A DNA stretch of 64,000 nucleotides. Source: Candidatus Nomurabacteria bacterium (GTDB lineage: Bacteria > Patescibacteriota > Saccharimonadia > Saccharimonadales > Saccharimonadaceae). The notes beneath the pieces were generated by a model. That model searched no databases. It was not told where the DNA came from and worked only from the letters and a program-made list of their open reading frames with translations. Of this stretch, positions 8,452 through 16,807 are shown one piece after another (the first letter of the stretch is position 1; each line of letters opens with the position of its first letter). The DNA lies in contig JAISHF010000001.1 in the NCBI GenBank assembly GCA_031262695.1, positions 94,953 through 158,952 of the forward strand, in the 5' to 3' direction. The translations under genes and the position numbers were made by a program.

Positions 8452-9221
8452 TGGGTTCCTCCTGTGCTAGTGCCGGGTAGCGATTTAGATTTTTTCTTGG
8501 CAAGAACGGATGCGGCGTTGATTTGGGTGGTGGTCATATTGACGGTTTTGGGTGAGGTGTAAAAACCGTTGCCTTGGACAGAAAGTTCAATCAGAGTTGG
8601 CGAGCGGAAGACGAAGGTGGCAGCATTGACTTCAATTAGGCGAATAGAACGCTCAAGGTTATTAAGAATAGCCGAGATGCCAACTGGCTGGTCGCAAGAG
8701 GTGGCCTGCCCCGTGCAGCCGAGAGCGCCGACAACTTGGAAGGACATATTCATTGTTTTGGCCGAAGTATTGAGGGTCGGCGTGATAGTAGAATCGCGAC
8801 CAACAGAGATGCCTTGGGTGACTGCCTCATTGTCGCCGACACGAGTAATGACGAGATTAGCGACGCTGGCGCCAAAGGCGGCAAGATTGTGGTAGGCTGG
8901 CAGGGCGTTAGCAACGACGCGGAGTGGCTCGTCACGATATTCTTGGCTTTTGGCGGTATCAATTAGGTTTTGGTTATCGCGAAGATCGTTAATGTCCGCC
9001 ATCACGACCTCAAAGTTTTTAATGTTATTTTCAGTGACTTCAAGGGTGGCTTGTTTTTGCTTATTGACTTCGGTTTGGAAGGTAATCATTTTGGAAAGGT
9101 AGTTGACAGTGACGGCAGTGACGGCGATGAGCGCAGCAGCGGCGGCAACCGAAATAAACATCAGGTAATTGGCCTTGTCAATAATTGCGCGTTTGCTGGA
9201 TTGTAAACCTTTGCGGGCCAT
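8448..9221 (-). CDS. pilO: PilO-like pilus alignment protein
   Basis: 257 aa. A short cytoplasmic start and one membrane helix (about 20-42) are followed by a Lys/Gln/Glu-rich coiled coil (about 45-80) and a mixed alpha/beta extracytoplasmic domain with one disulfide-sized Cys pair (C-TGQATS-C). This is the topology of PilO, which dimerises with PilN to link PilM to the outer parts of the machine. Sequence identity to classical PilO is low, so the call rests on topology and on the pilM-pilN-pilO order. It overlaps pilN by one nt. Confidence 0.75.
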   Translation of the reverse strand: MARKGLQSSKRAIIDKANYLMFISVAAAAALIAVTAVTVNYLSKMITFQTEVNKQKQATLEVTENNIKNFEVVMADINDLRDNQNLIDTAKSQEYRDEPLRVVANALPAYHNLAAFGASVANLVITRVGDNEAVTQGISVGRDSTITPTLNTSAKTMNMSFQVVGALGCTGQATSCDQPVGISAILNNLERSIRLIEVNAATFVFRSPTLIELSVQGNGFYTSPKTVNMTTTQINAASVLAKKKSKSLPGTSTGGTQ

Positions 9222-10189
9222 TATTCTTCCTCCTCGGTGGTTGGCGCGGCGGCAAACCAGTTATTGTTGATTTGCAAGTAGGAGTCGGTGACGGTTTGGC
9301 GCGGGATGCCAAGCACGCGGACAAAACGGTGTTGCATATTGAGGGCGCCGGGGTCAATGTCAAAGGACATTTTGAAGCGGAGGGTTGGCGCGCCGCCCGA
9401 GTTGACTTCTAGGGTTGGGAGTTCGTCGTCGGCGACTGATTCGTCGGGGATTAATTTACAACTACTAGTTACGCCGTCGGGGAGCAAACACTGTGATTCA
9501 AATTTGAAGCCGTTATAATCACGACCGTCGCGATAAATGCGGATTTCACTGCCATCTTGGGCGCGGGTGATGCCATAAATGATGCCACGAGTTGGGCTGT
9601 CGGCCTCGGTGTCAATATCTTCGCGCTCTACTTGGATTTCGTTGCCGTCGGGACCAGTGTAATAGCCGTAATCATAATAGAGCCGCTCCATTGTGGCTTT
9701 AAGAGCGTTTAGGGCCTCGTAACTATATATACTTTGGGCGTCAAAGGAAACGCGATAAGAAGTAACATTATAGTTAAGCTCAGTGAATTGAATGGTTGGC
9801 TCGCCAGTTTGTGGGTGGCGCGGCACAACATCCGAAACAATGCCAAGAACGCGCGAGAAAACGGATTTTTGCTGGCCGATTTCGCCGAGTTCTTTTAATT
9901 GGTTTTGGATAGTAAGGTAATATTGGAGGTCGTATTTGTCGTCTTGGACAAGACCTTGGAGCTTGGCGTGGTTTTCTTTGATTTGTTCGGTGCGGTTTGC
10001 GGTGATGGCTTTTTGCACGGCAAAAGTGGTGCCAAAAATGGCAAGCAAAATACCACAGGTGGCACCGACCAAAATGCAGCCTGCAATCACGAGGTTGCGG
10101 ATTTTCTGAGTGCGGAGGGCGTCGCGTTTGATTTGTGGGACGAGGTTGATTTCAAACAGGCCGTTGCCTTGCGGTGAATTATTTTGCAT
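9221..10189 (-). CDS. pilN: PilN-like pilus assembly protein
   Basis: 322 aa. Near the N-terminus is the INLVPQIKRD segment, matching the conserved INLLP motif with which PilN docks into PilM. A membrane helix follows (about 32-55), then a coiled coil and a periplasmic-type domain. It is longer than proteobacterial PilN (about 200 aa) because of an insert around 180-250 rich in Asp/Glu and Tyr. The start codon shares a base with the pilM stop (TAATG), and the gene ends in a 1-nt overlap with pilO. Confidence 0.8.
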   Translation of the reverse strand: MQNNSPQGNGLFEINLVPQIKRDALRTQKIRNLVIAGCILVGATCGILLAIFGTTFAVQKAITANRTEQIKENHAKLQGLVQDDKYDLQYYLTIQNQLKELGEIGQQKSVFSRVLGIVSDVVPRHPQTGEPTIQFTELNYNVTSYRVSFDAQSIYSYEALNALKATMERLYYDYGYYTGPDGNEIQVEREDIDTEADSPTRGIIYGITRAQDGSEIRIYRDGRDYNGFKFESQCLLPDGVTSSCKLIPDESVADDELPTLEVNSGGAPTLRFKMSFDIDPGALNMQHRFVRVLGIPRQTVTDSYLQINNNWFAAAPTTEEEE

Positions 10190-11373
10190 TATTTGGCACC
10201 TCCACCTGGGTTGGTCGGGTCTTTGGCGCCGTCAAGCAATTTTTGGCCCGCAATGGCTGCCTTTTCGCCGACGGTTTGGGTGAAGTTGAGGAGTTTGAGC
10301 CATTTGCTTGGTTCGATGTATGGGGCGACATCGTTGGTGCGTTCGGCAAGGCCGAGCACGACCGAGAATTCGGTAGCGACAGTGCGGAGGGCGTCACGAT
10401 ATTCGGGCGGAACGGCGACTTTGCGCCACGGGTTCGCGGCGTCAACGGGCATTTTAAGGCGGCCAGAAATATAGTCTAGCATTAGTGGCACGGATTCGCC
10501 GTAGTTCGCGACAATCGCACCGCCGATTGGCACGGTTGGGTAGTTAGTGTTGAAGGTGCGGACGACTTTGGCAAGTTCGTAAACGAAGGTGTCTAGCGCG
10601 GCGTTGATAGCGATGAAGATTTTGCCGTCTAGTTTGTCTTGGGCGAGGCCAAATTTGAGGAGGAATTGGCGGGCTTGGTCTTCTTTGATAGAGAGGGAGG
10701 TGCTAGCGACTTTGACGAGGTCGCGGAGGCCGAGCGGGACAGAGCGGAGGAGGCGCGGCGCGCCGTAATAATAGACGGCGATGTCAGTGGTGGCCTCACC
10801 GTAGTCGACGATTAGGCGGGCATCGGTGGCCTCAAATGGGTAGAGGGCGCGGCACATGGCGATAACTTCGGGCTCGGCGGCATAGACATTGAAGCCGGCA
10901 TCCTCAAAGAGGTCAAGGCGGCTCTCGGCAAAGGCGCTGGTGGTGCTAGAAAGTAAGATGTCAATATTTTCGGGGTCGCTCGGGATAGAGCCGAGGTTTT
11001 TCCAGTCAACTTCGGCGTCAGAGAGGGCGGTCGGGACAAGGCTATCTAGTTGATACATCATGGTTTTTTTGAGGTCAGCGTCGTCTTGGGTAGGGACTTT
11101 GATAATACTAGTGAAGGCCTTGCTGCTAGGGAGACCGAGGACGCAATTTTTGGTGACGATGCCAGATTGTTCAACCAGCATTTTGACCGTAGCCATAAAG
11201 GCTTGGCGGCCAGCGTTGGAGTCGTCTTGCACAAGTCCCTCGGCGATTGGCACATAACCGAAGTGTTTGAGCGTCCAGCCAGAGTGCAGGCTGCCCGTGA
11301 GTTCGGCAACGCGAAGGCTGTTCGTGCCGATATCTATTGCGAAAAATTCGCCCAACCCGTTAATTAAACTCAT
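10189..11373 (-). CDS. pilM: actin-like pilus assembly ATPase PilM
   Basis: 394 aa of the FtsA/PilM actin-like fold: phosphate-1 loop AIDIGTNSLRVAEL near residue 14, phosphate-2 LIVDYGEATTDIAV (about 187), and the adenosine motif IGGAIVANYG (about 290). PilM is cytoplasmic, binds the PilN N-terminus and couples the motors to the alignment complex. A TATAAT box at 11387-11382 lies 8 nt before the ATG, so the operon mRNA is essentially leaderless. It is the first gene of pilM-N-O-unknown-pilB. Confidence 0.9.
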   Translation of the reverse strand: MSLINGLGEFFAIDIGTNSLRVAELTGSLHSGWTLKHFGYVPIAEGLVQDDSNAGRQAFMATVKMLVEQSGIVTKNCVLGLPSSKAFTSIIKVPTQDDADLKKTMMYQLDSLVPTALSDAEVDWKNLGSIPSDPENIDILLSSTTSAFAESRLDLFEDAGFNVYAAEPEVIAMCRALYPFEATDARLIVDYGEATTDIAVYYYGAPRLLRSVPLGLRDLVKVASTSLSIKEDQARQFLLKFGLAQDKLDGKIFIAINAALDTFVYELAKVVRTFNTNYPTVPIGGAIVANYGESVPLMLDYISGRLKMPVDAANPWRKVAVPPEYRDALRTVATEFSVVLGLAERTNDVAPYIEPSKWLKLLNFTQTVGEKAAIAGQKLLDGAKDPTNPGGGAK

Positions 11374-11411
11374 ACATATATATTATACCACAAGCGTAAA
11401 CGGCGTAAATA

Positions 11412-11440
11412 TTGACTTTTAAGCATAAGTGTGATATAAT
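11412..11440 (+). promoter_or_regulatory. strong promoter upstream of the tRNA
   Basis: TTGACT (11412-11417), a 17-nt spacer and TATAAT (11435-11440). The spacer contains AAGCATAAGTGT, a word also found in the 78-bp inverted pair and, as TAAGCATAAG, in the spacer of the promoter at 33323-33351. Confidence 0.6.
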
Positions 11441-11506
11441 GGTGGGTAAGGGGGCTTTTCTGTGCTTGCGGTTTTGGGTGTTAGACTGGCGTTTGAGGGG
11501 TGTTTG

Positions 11507-11515
11507 TGGTATGAT
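11507..11515 (+). promoter_or_regulatory. extended -10 box just before the tRNA
   Basis: TGGTATGAT, a TGn-extended -10, lies 8 nt before the first tRNA base. It could supply a short tRNA precursor. Confidence 0.35.
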
Positions 11516-11523
11516 TTAGATGT

Positions 11524-11599
11524 GGGGGCGTAGCTCAGGGGTTAGAGCAGCCGGCTCATAACCAGTTGGTCGTTGGTTCAAATCCAACCGCCCCCACCA
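11524..11599 (+). tRNA. tRNA with CAT anticodon (Met, or Ile2 after lysidine modification)
   Basis: 76 nt, CCA encoded. The acceptor GGGGGCG pairs with CGCCCCC, D arm AGCTC...GAGC, anticodon loop CTCATAA (anticodon 11557-11559), T arm GTTGG/CCAAC. The anticodon stem GCCGG/CCAGT has one C-A mismatch and a G-U pair. The variable loop TTGGTCG resembles Ile2-type tRNAs, so elongator Met and Ile2 cannot be separated by eye; the missing initiator features argue against fMet. The tRNA marks the left edge of the restriction island. Confidence 0.9.
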
Positions 11600-11601
11600 A
11601 T
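11594..11601. other. possible attachment-site core, left
   Basis: CCACCAAT at the tRNA 3' end recurs at 23939-23946, where the strand composition returns to normal. Eight bases is short, so this is only a candidate. Confidence 0.2.
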
Positions 11602-11616
11602 GCCGCCTTACTCAAA

Positions 11617-11643
11617 CCAAGGTCCAAAAGATCTTGGTTTTTT
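11617..11643 (+). terminator. Rho-independent terminator after the tRNA
   Basis: CCAAGGTC / GATCTTGG stem (one G-U) with a CAAAA loop, followed by six T. Confidence 0.8.
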
Positions 11644-11711
11644 GGGCTTAAATCCCGAAATGGAGACCAGAGATGGTCTATATTTTTGTTGCCTTGTGAT
11701 AATATGGAAGC

Positions 11712-11957
11712 ATGGCAAAAGTAAGAACCGGCATGTTCGGAAACAAAATAGTCTATAACGACGACGGCACAAAAGTAACTCTCCGACAGGGCCTATTCAC
11801 CGGTAACTACACTCTAAAGAAGGATAGAAAAACCACCGGCTCCGTTCGAGTTGGATTCCTTGGAAACTACAAAGTCAGAGAACGTGGCAAAGATACAAAA
11901 ACCGTAAAGCGAAGCTTTGGGGCTAACCAATTCGCTTTAGAGAACAACGTAAATTAG
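11712..11957 (+). CDS. small repetitive protein, unknown function
   Basis: 81 aa, basic, built from about three imperfect repeats of an F-G-N/T-x-K...D-G/K-x-T pattern (MFGNKIVYNDDG, LFTGNYTLKKD, FLGNYKVRERG), which suggests a small beta-sheet fold. No signal peptide, cysteines or known motif. A GATAAT/TAATAT box at about 11698-11705 lies 6-8 nt upstream, so it is probably leaderless. It precedes the helicase by 19 nt, but the helicase has its own TATAAT box. Function unknown. Confidence 0.6.
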   Translation: MAKVRTGMFGNKIVYNDDGTKVTLRQGLFTGNYTLKKDRKTTGSVRVGFLGNYKVRERGKDTKTVKRSFGANQFALENNVN

Positions 11958-11976
11958 TGGTATAATGTAGACATAT

Positions 11977-14900
11977 ATGCCATTAAACATTTTCAAAGGC
12001 CACCAAGAAACGAGCGATGCGCCAAAACTCCTCGATAATATCCAAAGTAGAGCTATTGACGATCTCTCCCAAACTCTTCGGCATAATAGCCGTGTTTGTA
12101 TCGCTGCCGCAAGCTTCTCGATTTACGCATATGAAGCCTTGAAAAAAGAACTAAAAAACATCGACGAGCTCAGATTTCTATTCACGCACGAAGCCTTCAC
12201 GGCTGAAAAAACCAAAAAAGAAGCCCGTGAGTTCTACATCCCGCGTCTTGACTCCGAACGAAGCCTTTATGGGACCGACTTTGAAATCAAACTCCGAAAC
12301 GAACTGAACCAACAAGCTATCGCAAAAGAATGCGCCGCATGGATTAAGAAAAAAGCCCGCTTCCGCGCCAACGTTAGTCAAGATTTTATTAGCCCTTTGA
12401 TGGTCGTAGAAAACGGTGACGAAAAAATCGCCTATAATCCATTTAACAACTTCACGACCGCCGAACTCGGACTCGACCGTGGCCACAACGCCTACTCGAC
12501 AACCACGAAACTCTTCGCCCCTCAGTCGAAGCAGCTCCTGGATAACTTCAATTCCGTCTGGAGTGATGAGGATAAACTAACCGAAGTAACTGACCAAGTC
12601 CTAGATAGTATCACCGCCGCTTATAAAGAAAACTCCCCCGAACTTATATATTACCTCGCCCTATATAACATCTTCTCCGAATTTCTCGAAGACCTAAACG
12701 CTGACTTCCTCCCGAACGAAGCCACTGGTTTCAAAAACTCAAAAATATGGGGCATGCTCTATAATTTCCAAAAAGATGCCGTTCTCGGCTGTATCTCAAA
12801 GCTTGAAAAACATGGCGGGTGCATCCTCGCCGACTCAGTAGGCTTGGGAAAAACTTTCTCCGCCCTCGGCGTTATAAAATACTACGAATCCCGCAACAAA
12901 ACCGTCCTCGTCCTCTGTCCGAAACGCCTCGAACAAAACTGGCGAACCTACAAACATAATTATAAAAACAACCAACTCGCCGATGACCGTCTTCGTTATG
13001 ATGTCTTGTTCCATACCGACCTCGACCGCGACCGCGGCATGAGCGGCGACATCGACCTCTCGATGATAAACTGGGGAAATTATGACCTCGTCGTCATCGA
13101 TGAAAGCCACAACTTCCGAAACGGCGAACATTCGACCCATAAAAAAGACGAAGACTATGAGAATCGCTACCAAAAACTCCTCCACAAAATCATCCAAAAA
13201 GGCGTAAAAACGAAAGTCCTAATGCTCTCCGCAACCCCAGTGAATATCGGCTTTGATGACCTAAAAAACCAACTAAAAATCGCCGCCGAAGGTGACTTAG
13301 CAACTCTCGGGGACACGCTAAAAACCGATAATCCGATCGATATCATTTTCAAAAACGCCAACGCCGCCTTTAACGCATGGAGCGAGCTCCTGCCGGCCGA
13401 ACGCACGACCGAAAAACTCCTAGCTAGTCTCTCTTTTGACTTTTTCGAACTCCTCGATTCCGTTACTATAGCCCGAAGCCGCAAACATATCGAAACATAT
13501 TACAAAGACCCGAACCTCGGCAATTTCCCGACCCGCTTAAAGCCGAAGAACCCCCGCCCAGAGCTTACGGACATTGACGGAATTGACTACAACACTCTTT
13601 TCAAATACATAGACGCACTGAACCTCGACATCTACACCCCCCTAAAATACGTCTACCCCTCAAAACTCGAAAAATATATAAACATGGAAAATAACAGCGC
13701 CGCAAAAACCTACCTCAACCGCGAACAAGGCCGAAACGCCCTCATGACGACGAATCTCCTAAAACGCGCCGAAAGCTCAATCTACGCCTTCCGCCTAACT
13801 TCCCAAAAAATCTACGACCTTATAAACAATACCCTCGACTCGATTGAGAAGTTCGAACAAGGACGAGGAGGAAACGAAACATTTGACGACGAAACCACTT
13901 TTGCCGAAGGCGACGAAGAAGATTTCGCCGTCGGTAAAAAGTTCAAAATCGCCCTCGAAGATATCGATTACGTAGCATGGCGCGAAAAACTTGAATCAGA
14001 CAAAAAAGTCCTCGACGAAATGCTCGAAACTACCAAAAAAATCACCCCCGACCACGACTCGAAACTAAAAGATCTAAAAAGGACGATAAAGAACAAAATC
14101 GAAAACCCAATCAACGGCAACAACAAAAAAATCCTCATTTTCACCGCCTTCGCCGACACCGCCGACTACCTCTACGAAAACCTAAAAGACCCGCTATTCG
14201 ACAATTTTAATCTAAACTCCGCAAAAGTCACCGGAACGAAGACCCCCGAAACGACCATAAACTTGAGGAGCCGCGACTTTAACGAAATCCTAACTAATTT
14301 TAGTCCAAAAAGCAAAGACAAATCCGCCCTTTACGCCGATCGAAAAGAAGTCCCCGAAGACATAGATATTCTCGTCGCCACTGACTGTATTTCCGAAGGT
14401 CAGAACCTCCAAGATTGCGACTACCTCATAAACTACGACATCCACTGGAACCCCGTCCGCATCATCCAACGCTTCGGTCGAATTGACCGCATCGGAAGTA
14501 AAAACAAAGAAATCCAGCTCGTGAATTTCTGGCCAAACATCACCCTCGATGACTACATAAACTTGAAAGCCCGTGTCGAAAACCGCATGAAACTTGTCTC
14601 GATAACGGCAACCGGCGAAAACACCCTCGAAAACTCCGATCCAGACCTCGAATATCGTAAATCCCAACTCAAAAAGCTCCAAGACGAAGTTGTAGATATT
14701 GAAGAAATGTCAGGCGGCGTAAATATCATGGACCTCGGGCTAAACGAATTCCACCTCGACCTTCAATCCTTACTTAAAAAATACGGCGAAGCCGACAATA
14801 TGCCTCACGGCATCCACGCCGTTGCCGCGAATGGAAAAGATGAGCCTAGTGGCGTCATCTTCGTTCTGAAAAACCTCAACCAAGGCGTAAATATTGACCA

Positions 14901-15246
14901 CCAAAATCGTCTCCACCCTTTCTATCTCGTCTACCTAAAAAATAACGGCGAAGTCATAACGAACCACCTAAACCCAAAAGACCTCTTAGACAAATTCAAG
15001 CACCTCTGCATGAATACCGATACGCCTATAAAACCTCTTCTCGCCGAGTTTAACGAAGAAACCGAGGACGGTAAAAACATGAAAAAATATTCCGACCTCC
15101 TCGCCCGCGCCATCGAGTCAATTATCACCGTAAAATCCGAAACCGACATCGATTCGCTCTTTTCGGCAGGAGAGACCTCCGCGTTAGAGAACCCCATCAA
15201 AGGCCTCGGCGACTTCGAACTAATCAATTTCTTGGTAGTAAAATGA
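11977..15246 (+). CDS. SNF2-type helicase with N-terminal PLD-like domain (restriction island)
   Basis: 1089 aa. Residues 1-200 resemble a phospholipase-D-like nuclease module of the kind fused to defence helicases; an HKD motif is not obvious. The SNF2 core follows: Walker A DSVGLGKT (about 290), DESHNF (motif II, about 375), LMLSATPVN (motif III), then the C-terminal lobe with ATDCISEGQNLQ and QRFGRIDRIGS (motifs V and VI). Such helicases translocate on double-stranded DNA. A TATAAT box (11961-11966) is 10 nt upstream. The ATG of the DUF4391 gene overlaps its stop (ATGA), so it heads an operon with DUF4391 and probably works with the Mod/Res pair downstream. Codon choice (C-ending, CTC for Leu) differs from flanking genes. 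Confidence 0.85.
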   Translation: MPLNIFKGHQETSDAPKLLDNIQSRAIDDLSQTLRHNSRVCIAAASFSIYAYEALKKELKNIDELRFLFTHEAFTAEKTKKEAREFYIPRLDSERSLYGTDFEIKLRNELNQQAIAKECAAWIKKKARFRANVSQDFISPLMVVENGDEKIAYNPFNNFTTAELGLDRGHNAYSTTTKLFAPQSKQLLDNFNSVWSDEDKLTEVTDQVLDSITAAYKENSPELIYYLALYNIFSEFLEDLNADFLPNEATGFKNSKIWGMLYNFQKDAVLGCISKLEKHGGCILADSVGLGKTFSALGVIKYYESRNKTVLVLCPKRLEQNWRTYKHNYKNNQLADDRLRYDVLFHTDLDRDRGMSGDIDLSMINWGNYDLVVIDESHNFRNGEHSTHKKDEDYENRYQKLLHKIIQKGVKTKVLMLSATPVNIGFDDLKNQLKIAAEGDLATLGDTLKTDNPIDIIFKNANAAFNAWSELLPAERTTEKLLASLSFDFFELLDSVTIARSRKHIETYYKDPNLGNFPTRLKPKNPRPELTDIDGIDYNTLFKYIDALNLDIYTPLKYVYPSKLEKYINMENNSAAKTYLNREQGRNALMTTNLLKRAESSIYAFRLTSQKIYDLINNTLDSIEKFEQGRGGNETFDDETTFAEGDEEDFAVGKKFKIALEDIDYVAWREKLESDKKVLDEMLETTKKITPDHDSKLKDLKRTIKNKIENPINGNNKKILIFTAFADTADYLYENLKDPLFDNFNLNSAKVTGTKTPETTINLRSRDFNEILTNFSPKSKDKSALYADRKEVPEDIDILVATDCISEGQNLQDCDYLINYDIHWNPVRIIQRFGRIDRIGSKNKEIQLVNFWPNITLDDYINLKARVENRMKLVSITATGENTLENSDPDLEYRKSQLKKLQDEVVDIEEMSGGVNIMDLGLNEFHLDLQSLLKKYGEADNMPHGIHAVAANGKDEPSGVIFVLKNLNQGVNIDHQNRLHPFYLVYLKNNGEVITNHLNPKDLLDKFKHLCMNTDTPIKPLLAEFNEETEDGKNMKKYSDLLARAIESIITVKSETDIDSLFSAGETSALENPIKGLGDFELINFLVVK

Positions 15247-15866
15247 TCGAGCTTCCCGCCTCAACTATCGTCAACCGCTTCGTCCCAAAAGAATCCTTCT
15301 ATAAACACGCCGCTTTCACCCCAAAACTTCGTGAAATCTTTACGGACGAAATCGAAAAAATCACCTGGACGCACAAAATCTCCCCGGCCACTCTCCCAGT
15401 AGAATCCTCCCCCGACTACCCCGAAATCGACATCTTCCATATAAAACTTAAAACTTCCGACTTAAACCAAAAAGCCATAGAACTAATCGACAAAAACATC
15501 CCCCGTCCAGTCCTATTTATCCTGGAGCGTCCGACTGGCTACAAAAAAGCGATAATCGCCGCAAAATCCGGCAAAACCATCAACCACCACTTCGCCTCCG
15601 ACTGGGCAAAAGAACAAAAAATCGCCCCAACAGGGCGAACGATGAAAGCACTCTATCTCTCAATTATATCACACCTTGACGAAAAAGTCAATATCCAAGG
15701 CGAAACCACCCCTGAAAAAGAGATAGAAAACGCCAAACTCCGAAAAGAACTAGAAGCAAAAATAGCGAAACTAACCACCGAAATCGCCAAAGAACCCGCC
15801 ATAAACAAACGCCAATCCCTCGCCAAGAAGCGCCACGAACTAGAACAAAAACTCCAGACTCTCTGA
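15243..15866 (+). CDS. DUF4391 family protein
   Basis: 207 aa. The opening (LPASTIVNRFVPKESFYKHA, then DEIEKITWTHKISPATL) matches the DUF4391 pattern. The last 60 residues are a Lys/Glu-rich coiled coil. No catalytic motif is evident. From general knowledge of the family, DUF4391 genes usually sit between an SNF2 helicase and a type III-like methylase, as here. Its role may be as a bridging or loading subunit (inference). The start overlaps the helicase stop by 4 nt. Confidence 0.8.
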   Translation: MIELPASTIVNRFVPKESFYKHAAFTPKLREIFTDEIEKITWTHKISPATLPVESSPDYPEIDIFHIKLKTSDLNQKAIELIDKNIPRPVLFILERPTGYKKAIIAAKSGKTINHHFASDWAKEQKIAPTGRTMKALYLSIISHLDEKVNIQGETTPEKEIENAKLRKELEAKIAKLTTEIAKEPAINKRQSLAKKRHELEQKLQTL

Positions 15867-15892
15867 CCATTTCGTTGGTCTCGACGAAATGG
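15867..15892 (+). terminator. hairpin after DUF4391
   Basis: CCATTTCGT / ACGAAATGG, nine perfect pairs, immediately after the stop. No T-run follows, so it may be a processing or partial termination site rather than a classical terminator. Confidence 0.45.
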
Positions 15893-15908
15893 TATTCCCT
15901 CCTGAAAA

Positions 15909-15926
15909 TATGATATACTTATCATA
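15909..15926 (+). promoter_or_regulatory. palindromic operator overlapping the dinD -10 box
   Basis: TATGATA-TACT-TATCATA is a perfect inverted repeat, and the -10 box TATACT (15914-15919) lies inside it. A repressor bound here would occlude RNA polymerase. Confidence 0.5.
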
Positions 15927-15943
15927 AGAAAAGGAGGTAAGCG

Positions 15944-16807
15944 ATGGGAGAAAAAGAAATAGTATTATTCGAGACTATAAAACATACAAACGAAAAAGGC
16001 GAGTCCATCTGGAGCGCCCGCGAGCTCATGTCTTACCTCGGCTACGATCGTTGGGAGAACTTCGAAAAGGCCATTCTTCGCGCGATGGATTCGTTTCAGT
16101 CAAGCAAAGCGAAAGAGTATTTAAGCATAAGCGAGCAGTTTCGTAAAGTCACGAAACAGCTCGAAAAGAAGAATCAGCATGGCGCATATACTATTTCCGT
16201 ATCTGATTACGAATTAACGTATTACGCATGCTCTCTTATCGCCCAAAACGGCGATGTCTCAAAACCCGAGATTGCAAACGCCCAAAGTTATTTCATAATC
16301 CAGACCTTCCGCCAAGAACAGCTTGACCATATGACCGACGAAGAACGTCGCCTCTATACTCGCCAGCAAGTCACCCAAGAAGACAAAAAGCTATTTGATG
16401 CAGCAAAAGCCCATGGTGTCGAAAAATATGGAACATTTTACGATGCTGGCTACCTCGGTCTTTATGGTATGCGTTCAAAAGAAATCCGCCAGAAAAAACA
16501 ACTCGGAAAAGATAAAGTTCTTGATCGTGCAGGCGCAACGGAACTTGCCGCCAACCTTTTCCGTATAACTCAAACTCAAGATAAACTAAAAAATGAATTT
16601 GAAAAAGGTAACTGCCTTGGCGACTCCGCCTCTACAAAAACACATTTCGATGTCGGTCAGGAAGTCCGGAAAACTATCGAAAAAATTGGCGGAACTATGC
16701 CCGAGGAACTCCCGCCCGAAACGGAGCACATAAAAACCCTCGAAAAACGCCTCCACCCGAAACAACTTAAAGGCGTAGCATCAAAGAAACTAAAGGAGAA
16801 AAACTAA
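15944..16807 (+). CDS. dinD: DinD-like damage-inducible protein
   Basis: 287 aa, close to E. coli DinD (about 274 aa). The N-terminal BRO-N-like half begins with the typical SARELMSYLGYDRWENFEKAI, and the central YYACSLIAQNGD...AQSYF and later GVEKYGTFYDAGYLGLYGM segments are characteristic. In E. coli DinD is SOS-induced and antagonises RecA. It has a perfect Shine-Dalgarno (AAGGAGG) and its own promoter with a palindromic operator, both unusual in this window, so it may be separately regulated within the restriction operon. Its base composition is less C-rich than the helicase gene, suggesting separate acquisition. The stop overlaps the mod start (TAATG). Confidence 0.88.
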   Translation: MGEKEIVLFETIKHTNEKGESIWSARELMSYLGYDRWENFEKAILRAMDSFQSSKAKEYLSISEQFRKVTKQLEKKNQHGAYTISVSDYELTYYACSLIAQNGDVSKPEIANAQSYFIIQTFRQEQLDHMTDEERRLYTRQQVTQEDKKLFDAAKAHGVEKYGTFYDAGYLGLYGMRSKEIRQKKQLGKDKVLDRAGATELAANLFRITQTQDKLKNEFEKGNCLGDSASTKTHFDVGQEVRKTIEKIGGTMPEELPPETEHIKTLEKRLHPKQLKGVASKKLKEKN

